Below, in pieces: positions 1 to 7,115 of a DNA stretch of 64,000 bases. A program made the translations under genes and the position numbers. The notes beneath the pieces are model-generated. The model had not been told where the DNA came from and searched no databases. It saw only the letters and a program-made list of their open reading frames with translations. This DNA comes from an uncultured Lachnospiraceae bacterium (lineage in GTDB: Bacteria; Bacillota; Clostridia; Lachnospirales; Lachnospiraceae), in the NCBI GenBank assembly GCA_910586315.1, contig CAJUIP010000013.1:17714-81713 (forward strand). The letters are read 5' to 3'. Within the stretch, counting starts at the first letter, position 1; the number at the start of each line of letters is the position of its first letter.

Positions 1-47
1 CGGGCAATTTTGCACAAAACAGCAGGTGCAGGTAGCTATCGAAACGA

Positions 48-80
48 GAGCCGTACTCCTCATGGCATGGAGTGCGGCTT
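48..80 (+). terminator. Stem-loop, likely terminator of an upstream gene
   Basis: A 12-bp stem (positions 48-59 paired with 69-80, two G-U pairs) closes a 9-nt loop and is followed by a T/C-rich stretch. No gene is visible in bases 1-219, so this probably ends a transcript that starts before the window. The T tract is broken, so termination is likely but not certain. Confidence 0.5.
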
Positions 81-146
81 CTTACTTCTACAACAAAAAA
101 GCCGGTTGGACTGTTACATTCTTTAGCAAAAAAATAAAAGAAATGG

Positions 147-175
147 TTGACAGAGAAAGAAAAATGTAGTAAAAT
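147..175 (+). promoter_or_regulatory. Promoter of tRNA-Arg
   Basis: A perfect TTGACA -35 (147-152) and a TAAAAT -10 (170-175) are separated by 17 bases. They lie 45 bases upstream of the tRNA-Arg gene, as expected for a sigma-A stable-RNA promoter. Confidence 0.8.
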
Positions 176-219
176 TTATCCTGTTGAGTGAGGAACGGGT
201 GACCAGAATCGCTCGATGT

Positions 220-293
220 GCGTCAGTAGCTCAGCTGGATAGAGCATACGGCTACGGACCGTAGTGTCGGGAGTTCGAATCTTCTCTGGCGCG
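220..293 (+). tRNA. tRNA-Arg (ACG)
   Basis: The cloverleaf folds fully. The acceptor stem GCGTCAG pairs with CTGGCGC using one or two G-U pairs. The anticodon stem TACGG/CCGTA encloses loop CTACGGA, giving anticodon ACG, and a normal TTCGAAT T-loop is present. The anticodon would be modified to ICG to read CGU, CGC and CGA. No CCA is encoded. A hairpin terminator follows directly. Confidence 0.95.
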
Positions 294-295
294 CT

Positions 296-332
296 AAAAA
301 GCTTCAAGGTGAAAAGCCCTGGAGCTTTTTTG
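296..332 (+). terminator. Terminator of tRNA-Arg
   Basis: AAAAAGCTTCAAGG pairs imperfectly with CCCTGGAGCTTTTTT around a short loop and ends in a T run. It may serve both strands, because proB ends convergently at 351. Confidence 0.8.
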
Positions 333-350
333 TTGCAAAATTGTCCTATA

Positions 351-1136
351 CTAAAACAACGTTCCTGCCCCTCTGCCCTTTATAATGTCATAGAGCGCTT
401 CGGGGCGTTTCCCATTTGTGATAATTGTGTCTATGCCCTGTGCGGCAGCGAGTTCGGCGGCTTTTAGTTTTGTTTTCATGCCGCCCGTGCCGCGCCTGGA
501 ACCGGCCCCGCCCGCAAGGGAATATACGCTTTCATCAATCTGCTCGATCCGTTTGATCCGTTTCGCGTTGGTGTGCAGACGCGGGTCAGCGTCATACAGA
601 CCGTCTATATCGGACAGAATGACCAACAGCTTCGCTCTGCATAAAACGGCGACAACAGCAGAAAGCACATCATTATCGCCAAACAGCCTGTCTTCTGATT
701 CTATCTCCGTGTAACTGACAGAATCGTTTTCATTGACTATGGGGATGATTCCCATTTCAAGCAATGCGTTAAACGTATTGATCAGATTTTCCTTTTTTTC
801 TTCCTGCTCCATATCAGTTGCATTTAACAGGATTTGCGCGATTGTCTTATCATATTCACCAAAGAACTTATCATACAAATACATAATACTGCATTGCCCG
901 ACTGCCGCCGCTGCCTGTTTCATACGCATACTGGAGGGACGTTCTTTCAAGTTCAGCTTATTGATTCCTACCGCAATCGCGCCGGAAGATACTAAAATCA
1001 CTTCATATCCCATGTTCTGAATATCAGACAGCGTACACGCAAGACGGTCAAAGGAACGCAGGTCACTTTTTCCCATTTCATTTGTGAGGGTGGAAGTCCC
1101 TACTTTTATCACGATCCTGTTTTGGTAAAGTCCCAT
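351..1136 (-). CDS. proB: Glutamate 5-kinase (no PUA domain)
   Basis: This enzyme phosphorylates L-glutamate to gamma-glutamyl phosphate, the first step of proline synthesis, in the cytoplasm. The 261 residues form a complete amino-acid-kinase fold. An N-terminal KVGTSTLT nucleotide-binding segment, SSGAIAVG, a NENDSVS glutamate-site motif, and the GTGGMKTKLKAA stretch are all present. The C-terminal PUA domain of long ProB proteins (about 360 residues) is absent, as in many Firmicutes. The start is one base away from the stop of the upstream proX-like gene, with GGAGGTG just before it, so the two form an operon. No proA partner lies in the window. Confidence 0.93.
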   Translation of the reverse strand: MGLYQNRIVIKVGTSTLTNEMGKSDLRSFDRLACTLSDIQNMGYEVILVSSGAIAVGINKLNLKERPSSMRMKQAAAAVGQCSIMYLYDKFFGEYDKTIAQILLNATDMEQEEKKENLINTFNALLEMGIIPIVNENDSVSYTEIESEDRLFGDNDVLSAVVAVLCRAKLLVILSDIDGLYDADPRLHTNAKRIKRIEQIDESVYSLAGGAGSRRGTGGMKTKLKAAELAAAQGIDTIITNGKRPEALYDIIKGRGAGTLF

Positions 1137-1137
1137 A

Positions 1138-1590
1138 TTACACCTCCCCGATAGAATCCTGGCTTTGCAGGATTCTGTTGCCCTGAATCGAAACTGCCGT
1201 ATGCCTAGTATAGGGCAGAAATTTCCGATAAATATCTTCCGTCCGTATTTTCATGTAGCCGGTTGTTGTACCGTCGCTGCATCCATACCATTCTTCTGAA
1301 AGTACTTCCTTGTCAAATATAATCTGCACCTTGTTTTCCCCGTCCAAAAGACTGCTAAAAACGGTAGCCGCGCCAATTTTCGTGCCGAGCATTGTTTCCA
1401 TATCCTCTGAGGGGGCAAAAGAAACGCGGGCGACTCCCAACGCATGGCTGAAATCCTTAGAGCGGAACGGCTTGTTTCCCACTGTGATGAACAGGTAAAA
1501 CTGTGTCCGTTTGCGGTTACAGAGAAACAGTGTTTTCACCATGTGCATCCTTAGTTTTTCGTCAATGGCGACACATTGGCTTCCGAACAT
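1138..1590 (-). pseudogene. proX: Prolyl-tRNA editing protein ProX, 5'-truncated by deletion
   Basis: The protein matches the YbaK/ProX aminoacyl-tRNA deacylase family, which hydrolyses Ala-tRNA(Pro). TLFLCNRKRTQFYLF, a GATVFSSL-like core and the C-terminal KIRTEDIYRKFLPYTRH are recognisable. Family members have about 35-40 further N-terminal residues. Here the reading frame runs into sequence that is the antisense of a LysR gene, with the junction near 1555-1565, so its native start and promoter are gone. The 150-residue frame begins with an ATG that lies inside the LysR-derived DNA. It might still be made and it still lies directly upstream of proB. Calling it a truncated gene is an inference from family length and from the neighbour being cut at the same point. 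Confidence 0.75.
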
Positions 1591-2125
1591 GATCCGAAAA
1601 TTTCAGAGAGACTATCCGGGCATTGACTATGAATTGCTTCTCGGTGATTATACGGAGATTGAAGAATGGATCGCTGACGGGCGTGTTGACTGCGGCTTCC
1701 TGCGCCTGCCTGCGCGCCCCGAATTTGAAACCTGTTTTTTGGAGCAGGACAGGCTGCTCGCTATCCTGCCGGAAGCCCATCCCCTTGCGAACCTTGAAAA
1801 AATCCCGGTGGCGGCCTTGTGTGACGAACCGTTTATGCTGTTGGAAAAAGGGGCCAAAGCAGAGGTTTCGGAAATATTTGAGCGCTGTAATCTGACGCCC
1901 CAAATTCATTTTACGACATGGGACGATTATGCGATCATGTCCATGGTGGAAAGCGGGCTTGGCATCAGCATTTTGCCGGAATTGATATTGAAGCGCGTTC
2001 CCTACAGAATCGTTGCCAAAGAATTAGACGTTCCCGCATATAGAAAAATCGGCATTGCCCTCAGAAACAAGAAAAATGCTTCCCTTGCGGTAAGGCGGTT
2101 CCTGGATTATTTACAATACCGTTAA
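1511..2125 (+). pseudogene. LysR-family regulator, substrate-binding domain only
   Basis: The frame from about 1553 onward is a LysR-type effector-binding domain. It shows SSMATHWLPNMIRKFQ, DYPGIDYELLLGDYTEIEEWI, the hinge-like LLAILPEAHPLA, and GLGISILPELIL. The whole N-terminal winged-helix DNA-binding domain (about 90 residues) is missing. The first 14 residues of the frame come from the antisense of the proX fragment. It cannot bind DNA as a LysR protein does, so it is very probably a dead remnant of a regulator that was divergent from proX-proB. Confidence 0.85.
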
Positions 2126-2214
2126 ATGCCCTGAAACAGATATGAAAAAAGTGTACGAATCTTGTTAGGACGTTGGGATTGACTTGTTTTTTGAAAGCAT
2201 TCCAGTTGGGTTAC

Positions 2215-2243
2215 TTTACGGAACAGGGAAAATCTGCTATGAT
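2215..2243 (+). promoter_or_regulatory. Promoter of the barnase-like gene
   Basis: TTTACG (2215-2220) and TATGAT (2238-2243) are spaced by 17 bases, about 60 bases before the probable start codon at 2305. It is a moderate match to sigma-A consensus. Confidence 0.5.
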
Positions 2244-2304
2244 AGAATATGAAAAAAGGTGGAAGAAAGGCATGCAATAGGGAAAAGGAATGGAGAGGAC
2301 AAAG

Positions 2305-2958
2305 ATGCGGGAGAGAATCAGAAGAATGTCCGGATGGCTTTCGGCGTTTCTGATTATGGTTCTGGTATTGTTATCCGTGTCCGGATGCGGGAGCGGACAG
2401 GCTACGGGAGACATACCAGTAAAAACGGAGGAAACACATACCCTGTCGTCTGGTGAAAGCCAAACGGCTGTTCAGGAAGCAGGAGCTAAAAGACATTCAG
2501 GAGGCGATACTCTGCCGTCCGGCGAAAGCAAAACAGCCGTGCGGGATGCACAGCTTACCGTTTCAGAGGGGGAGTCCTATACCTCAAAAGAAGAAGTTGC
2601 CCTGTACCTGCACCTTTACGGAAAGCTGCCCTCTAATTTTATAACAAAAAAAGAAGCAGAGGCCCTTGGGTGGAAAAAGGAACCGGGAGAAGCAGGGGAA
2701 CTCCAGAATGTGGCTCCGGGAAAGAGTATCGGCGGCGACAGGTTCGGAAATTATGAAAAACTTCTGCCGGAGAAAAAGGGCAGGAAGTATTTTGAGTGTG
2801 ATATTAACTATGCGAAGGGGACACGGGGAGCAGAGCGGATTATTTATTCTGATGACGGCCTGATTTTCTATACAGGTGATCATTATAAGACCTTTGAGCA
2901 GCTGTATCCGGAAGATAACAGTTCCGACAGCGACAGGTCTGCGTCTTTCCCGCGCTGA
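2305..2958 (+). CDS. Barnase-type ribonuclease lipoprotein
   Basis: This is a guanyl-preferring secreted ribonuclease of the barnase (N1/T1) family. I chose ATG 2305 because GGAGAGG sits 6 bases before it; an ATG at 2290 is in frame. Residues 1-28 form a lipoprotein signal with lipobox VSGC (Cys28). A Ser/Gly/Glu linker holds a tandem repeat (TLSSGESQTAV and TLPSGESKTAV). The RNase domain spans about residues 95-200. Barnase catalytic residues Glu73, Arg87 and His102 correspond to Glu164, Arg178 and His193 here (FECDINY, ERIIYSDD, GDHYKTF). The barstar-like inhibitor follows 50 bases later. Lipid anchoring suggests a surface-held toxin; the target is unknown. Confidence 0.88.
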   Translation: MRERIRRMSGWLSAFLIMVLVLLSVSGCGSGQATGDIPVKTEETHTLSSGESQTAVQEAGAKRHSGGDTLPSGESKTAVRDAQLTVSEGESYTSKEEVALYLHLYGKLPSNFITKKEAEALGWKKEPGEAGELQNVAPGKSIGGDRFGNYEKLLPEKKGRKYFECDINYAKGTRGAERIIYSDDGLIFYTGDHYKTFEQLYPEDNSSDSDRSASFPR

Positions 2959-3008
2959 CCGGATGAAAACGGCAGTGGTCCAAAGGAACAGTTAAGGGGA
3001 ATGAAGCA

Positions 3009-3434
3009 ATGAAAGAGGTAGTATTGGATTTTGGGACATGCAGTACAAAGAAGGAGATTCATGCATATCTGAAAGAACAGTTTGAATTTCCGGACTATTA
3101 TGGGGAGAATTTAGATGCTCTCTATGACTGCCTGACAGATCTTGCAGAGGATATAGAAATCCACTTTGAAGAACGAAAAGGGGATACCTTTCGCGAAGCA
3201 GACCCAGAGGAAGAGAGACACAGGGGAGCAGAGGGGGCAAAGAGACGAGAAGAATCTGAGGAATCAAAAAGACGGGAAGAATTTAAGGAACCCAAGGGAG
3301 AAAAGGAGTCCAAGGAGCCAAAGGCCCCCAAGAAACCGAAAGAACCAATGGATGAAAAGATACAACAGTACATGAAGAAAGTGAGACAGGTGATAGGAGA
3401 TGCAGCAGAGGAAAACAGCCACCTTTACTTATAA
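3009..3434 (+). CDS. Barstar-like RNase inhibitor with a charged insertion
   Basis: This is the likely cytoplasmic immunity protein for the upstream RNase. Residues 1-55 match barstar: the YYGENLDALYD segment (30-40) carries Asp36 and Asp40, the equivalents of barstar Asp35 and Asp39, while Trp38 is Tyr39. Residues about 114-141 resemble barstar helix 4 and its last strand. Between them lies an insertion of about 58 residues made almost only of Lys, Glu, Arg and Pro (KEP, ESK and REE repeats), which barstars (about 90 residues) lack. AGGGGA precedes the ATG. The 3' end overlaps the next gene by 35 bases, so the genes are probably co-transcribed. Confidence 0.85.
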   Translation: MKEVVLDFGTCSTKKEIHAYLKEQFEFPDYYGENLDALYDCLTDLAEDIEIHFEERKGDTFREADPEEERHRGAEGAKRREESEESKRREEFKEPKGEKESKEPKAPKKPKEPMDEKIQQYMKKVRQVIGDAAEENSHLYL

Positions 3435-3951
3435 TTTTATCCGGACGAAGAGACGGACCATGTCTTTAAATGTTGCGGAGGATGGAACAATCACAGTTCG
3501 TGCGCCTTACCGGACGGGAGTGAAGACAGCAGATGCGTTTGTAGAGGGACACAGGGAGTGGATTCTGTCCCGGATTCAGGCGTATGAAAGGTTAAAGGAA
3601 GAACGGCCGGATTATACAGACGAGGAACGGGCGGCCGGACGGGAACGGGCCGGAAAAAAGCTGGAAGAAAGATGCCGGTTTTACGCAAAGCGGATGGGCG
3701 TTTCCTATGGCCGTATCACGGTTAGGGAGCAGAAGACGCGCTGGGGAAGCTGCAGCGCGAAAGGGAATCTGAACTTTAACTGGAAGTTAATTCTGATGCC
3801 GGAAGGGATCTTGGATTATCTTGTGGTCCATGAGCTGGCGCACCGGATGGAGATGAACCACAGCCCGGCGTTCTGGCGCGTGGTGGAACGGGAGATTCCG
3901 GATTACAGGGAACGCAGAATGTGGTTGAAGAAGAATGGAGCGAAATATTAG
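3400..3951 (+). CDS. YgjP-like (DUF45) metallopeptidase
   Basis: The 183-residue protein belongs to the YgjP/WLM-related zinc metallopeptidase family. The core signature HELAHR with a downstream NHSPAFW gives the HExxH plus distal His zinc site. RWGSCSAKGNLNFNWKLILMP is the family's conserved strand region and here sits before the zinc site. The N-terminal half is a beta-rich domain with basic residues. Substrate is not known for this family. The start overlaps the barstar-like gene by 35 bases; a weak GAGACAGG lies about 10 bases before the ATG. The gene precedes recJ by 35 bases and probably shares its transcript. Confidence 0.85.
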   Translation: MQQRKTATFTYNFIRTKRRTMSLNVAEDGTITVRAPYRTGVKTADAFVEGHREWILSRIQAYERLKEERPDYTDEERAAGRERAGKKLEERCRFYAKRMGVSYGRITVREQKTRWGSCSAKGNLNFNWKLILMPEGILDYLVVHELAHRMEMNHSPAFWRVVEREIPDYRERRMWLKKNGAKY

Positions 3952-3986
3952 CAAGGGAAGGGAATGGGCAACATCAATGAAAACGT

Positions 3987-5774
3987 GTGGCAGCGGAAAT
4001 GGAAAGGAACGAAAGAGGCATGCAGCAGGAGGAAAAGCAGGAGACAAAAAAGGAAATCTGGATGGTGCAGACGAAGCGGGCGGATTTTGAGGGACTTTCT
4101 AAAAAGCTGGGAGTCAGTCCGGTTTCCGTCCGCATCATGAGAAACCGCGGCATGGAGACGGAAGAGGCAATGCACAGGTACCTTTACGGGACTATAGAGG
4201 AGCTTTATGAGCCGGCTCTGATGAAAGATATGGGGAAGGCTGTGGAGATCCTCATAAAAAAGCTGAGCGAGGGAAAAAAGATACGGATTATCGGAGATTA
4301 TGATATTGACGGCGTGTGCTCGGTCTATCTGCTCCTTACAGGCCTGCGCCGTGTGTCCCTGGAGCTGACAAAGAGAGAAGGGGCGGTTGATTATGAGATC
4401 CCGGACAGGATTAAGGACGGGTATGGGATCAATGAATCCATCATTCGTCAGGCGGCGGCGGACGGGATTGATACAATCATTACCTGTGACAATGGAATCG
4501 CGGCGGCAAAGGAAATCGCTCTGGCAAAGGACTGCAGGATGACGGTGATCGTGACTGACCACCACGAGGTGCCGATAGGCGCGGCAGGCCAGGTTCTTCC
4601 TCCGGCGGACGCAGTCGTGAATCCGAAGCAGGAGGGCGACACCTACCCGTTTCGGGAAATCTGCGGGGCTGTGGTGGCCTATAAGCTCTTAAAAAAGCTC
4701 TATGAGACGGCAGGGGTTCCTGTAAAGGAATGGGAGGAACTTCTGGAATTTGCAGCCATCGCCACGGTTGGCGATGTGATGAAGCTTCAGGATGAGAACC
4801 GGCTGATTGTAAAGTACGGACTTAAGAGAATGGGACGGACGGAGAATCTTGGACTCAGAAAGCTTGTGGAAAAGACAGATCTGGATCTGGAGGCCTTAAG
4901 CGCCTACCATATTGGTTTTGTGATTGGCCCCTGCCTTAACGCCGGAGGAAGACTCCAGACCGCGAAAATGGCGTTGAATCTGCTTCTTTCCAAAGAGGAA
5001 GAGGAGGCGGACCGTCTGGCGGATGAGCTTAAGGCCTTAAATGATCTGCGAAAGGACATGACAAGGAAGGGCGAGGAAGAGGCTGTCCGGCAGGTGGAGG
5101 AAACATACAGGAACCATAAAGTTTTGGTAGTGTTTCTTCCGGACTGCCATGAATCATTGGCGGGAATCATAGCAGGGAGACTGCGGGAGCATTTTCATAA
5201 ACCATCCATTGTTCTCACCAGAGGCGAGGATATGGTGAAAGGCTCCGGCCGTTCCATTGAACCGTATCATATGTTTGAGGCGCTCACGAAGGTGGCGGAT
5301 TTACTTCCCAAATTCGGGGGGCATCCCATGGCGGCGGGACTTTCTATGGAAGAAAGAAATATCGAAGAATTCCGGCGGCGGCTGAATGAAAATGCGAAAC
5401 TGACGGAAAATGATTTTATTCCGAAAATATGGATTGATGTGCCCATGCCGCTTGAATATATCAGTGAAGGACTGGTGGAGGAATTAAAGCGCCTGGAGCC
5501 CTTTGGCCAGGGAAATGAAAAACCTCAGTTCGCCCAGAAGGACCTTACGATACGGAAGACGAGGGTGCTGGGAAAAAACAGGAATCTGGTAAAGTTAGAC
5601 CTGGTGACGGAGAGCGGCTTTTCCATAGACGGGCTTCTCTTTGGGGACGGGGATGATTTCTTGCAAAAGCAGGCAGGCAGACAGAAGATTGACATCGTGT
5701 ACTATCCGGATGTGAATGAGTACAATGGTACAAGAACTCTGCAGGCTGTAATAAAAAACTATATATTAAAATGA
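3987..5774 (+). CDS. recJ: Single-stranded-DNA exonuclease RecJ
   Basis: RecJ degrades ssDNA 5' to 3' in RecF-pathway recombination and mismatch and base-excision repair. The DHH phosphoesterase motifs are all visible: GDYDIDGVCS, TCDNGIAA, VTDHHEVP, and GPCLNAGGRL. The DHHA1 nucleic-acid motif GGHPMAAGLS and a C-terminal OB-like domain (about residues 480-595) follow. Length of about 595 is normal for Firmicutes. The start is uncertain: GTG 3987, ATG 3999 and ATG 4020 are all possible because none has a strong Shine-Dalgarno. The gene ends 14 bases before the preferred glyA start and the two probably form one operon. Confidence 0.95.
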   Translation: MAAEMERNERGMQQEEKQETKKEIWMVQTKRADFEGLSKKLGVSPVSVRIMRNRGMETEEAMHRYLYGTIEELYEPALMKDMGKAVEILIKKLSEGKKIRIIGDYDIDGVCSVYLLLTGLRRVSLELTKREGAVDYEIPDRIKDGYGINESIIRQAAADGIDTIITCDNGIAAAKEIALAKDCRMTVIVTDHHEVPIGAAGQVLPPADAVVNPKQEGDTYPFREICGAVVAYKLLKKLYETAGVPVKEWEELLEFAAIATVGDVMKLQDENRLIVKYGLKRMGRTENLGLRKLVEKTDLDLEALSAYHIGFVIGPCLNAGGRLQTAKMALNLLLSKEEEEADRLADELKALNDLRKDMTRKGEEEAVRQVEETYRNHKVLVVFLPDCHESLAGIIAGRLREHFHKPSIVLTRGEDMVKGSGRSIEPYHMFEALTKVADLLPKFGGHPMAAGLSMEERNIEEFRRRLNENAKLTENDFIPKIWIDVPMPLEYISEGLVEELKRLEPFGQGNEKPQFAQKDLTIRKTRVLGKNRNLVKLDLVTESGFSIDGLLFGDGDDFLQKQAGRQKIDIVYYPDVNEYNGTRTLQAVIKNYILK

Positions 5775-5788
5775 AGGAGGACGTCATA

Positions 5789-7036
5789 ATGGTTAACGAA
5801 GTGATGGAGCTTATCGAAGGGTATGACAGGGAAGTCGGGGCAGCGATTAAAGCGGAATGTGCCAGACAGCGGAGGAATCTGGAGCTGATTGCATCGGAGA
5901 ATATTGTTTCTGAGCCGGTTATGATGGCGATGGGAACGGTTCTCACGAACAAATATGCGGAAGGCTATTCCGGAAAACGGTATTATGGCGGCTGTGAATG
6001 CGTAGACGTAGTGGAAACGCTGGCTATTGAGAGAGCGAAAAAGCTTTTTGGCTGTGATTACGCCAATGTTCAGCCTCATTCCGGCGCACAGGCCAATATG
6101 GCTGTCTTCATTGCGATGTTAAAGCCCGGCGATACGGTTATGGGCATGAATCTGGACCATGGCGGACATCTCACGCACGGGAGCCCGGTGAACTTTTCCG
6201 GCCTGTATTTCAATATTGTTCCTTACGGTGTCAACGATGAGGGCTATATAGACTATGAGGAGCTGGAGAAAAAGGCGATGGAGGCAAAGCCGAAGTTAAT
6301 TATCGCAGGCGCCAGCGCCTATTGCCGTACCATTGATTTTAAACGGTTCCGCGAGATTGCTGATACGTGCGGTGCAAACCTGATGGTGGATATGGCGCAT
6401 ATTGCCGGCCTTGTGGCCGCCGGACTCCATCCAAGCCCGATTCCCTATGCGGACGTGGTAACGACCACAACCCATAAAACCTTAAGAGGCCCAAGAGGAG
6501 GCATGATACTGGCAAACAAAGAGGCAAACGAGAAGTTTAACTTTAATAAGGCTATCTTCCCAGGAAGCCAGGGAGGCCCCCTTGAGCATGTGATCGCCGG
6601 AAAGGCTGTCTGCTTCGGCGAGGCGTTAAAGCCGGAATTTAAGGCGTATCAGGAGCAGGTATTAAAGAATGCCAAAGCGCTCGCAGCTGCGTTAGAAAAA
6701 GAGGGATTCCATGTCCTTACCGGCGGTACGGACAACCATTTAATGCTTCTCGACCTGCGCGGTATGGATATCTCCGGAAAAGAACTGCAGAACCGCTGCG
6801 ATGAAGTGTATATCACATTGAACAAGAACACAGTTCCCAATGACCCGAGAAGTCCTTTTGTGACTTCCGGTGTCCGTATCGGCACTCCGGCAGTTACTTC
6901 CAGAGGCCTGGTGGAAAGCGATATGGAAAAGATTGCCCACCTGATCTGGCTGGCAGCCACAGACTTTGAAAACAAGGCGGATGAGATCCGCGCCGCTGTG
7001 ACGGAAATCTGTGAGAAATATCCGCTGTATGAATAG
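5789..7036 (+). CDS. glyA: Serine hydroxymethyltransferase
   Basis: This PLP enzyme interconverts serine plus tetrahydrofolate with glycine plus 5,10-methylene-THF, the main one-carbon source. The 415-residue protein shows RNLELIASENIVS, the GKRYYGG substrate motif, VQPHSGAQAN, and THKTLRGPRGG, whose Lys binds PLP. I start at ATG 5789 because GAAGGAGG lies 8 bases upstream; a second ATG at 5771 overlaps recJ by 4 bases. A terminator-like hairpin follows that also contains the ribosome binding site of the next gene. Confidence 0.97.
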   Translation: MVNEVMELIEGYDREVGAAIKAECARQRRNLELIASENIVSEPVMMAMGTVLTNKYAEGYSGKRYYGGCECVDVVETLAIERAKKLFGCDYANVQPHSGAQANMAVFIAMLKPGDTVMGMNLDHGGHLTHGSPVNFSGLYFNIVPYGVNDEGYIDYEELEKKAMEAKPKLIIAGASAYCRTIDFKRFREIADTCGANLMVDMAHIAGLVAAGLHPSPIPYADVVTTTTHKTLRGPRGGMILANKEANEKFNFNKAIFPGSQGGPLEHVIAGKAVCFGEALKPEFKAYQEQVLKNAKALAAALEKEGFHVLTGGTDNHLMLLDLRGMDISGKELQNRCDEVYITLNKNTVPNDPRSPFVTSGVRIGTPAVTSRGLVESDMEKIAHLIWLAATDFENKADEIRAAVTEICEKYPLYE

Positions 7037-7063
7037 CGGATAGATACAGCAGCACATAATTTT

Positions 7064-7115
7064 CCTCCCATCTTCATAGACTGGCAACAGAAAAAAGGAT
7101 GGGAGGTGCTTTTTT
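7064..7115 (+). terminator. glyA terminator overlapping the next gene's ribosome binding site
   Basis: CCTCCCATC (7064-7072) pairs perfectly with GATGGGAGG (7098-7106), followed by TGCTTTTTT. The 3' arm contains the GGAGG Shine-Dalgarno of the ATPase gene that starts at TTG 7114. Read-through transcripts would therefore hide that ribosome binding site in the stem. Confidence 0.75.

Noticed and set aside
3948..4565. Minus-strand open frame of 205 codons over recJ
   Set aside because: It is antisense to recJ motifs and has no independent support.
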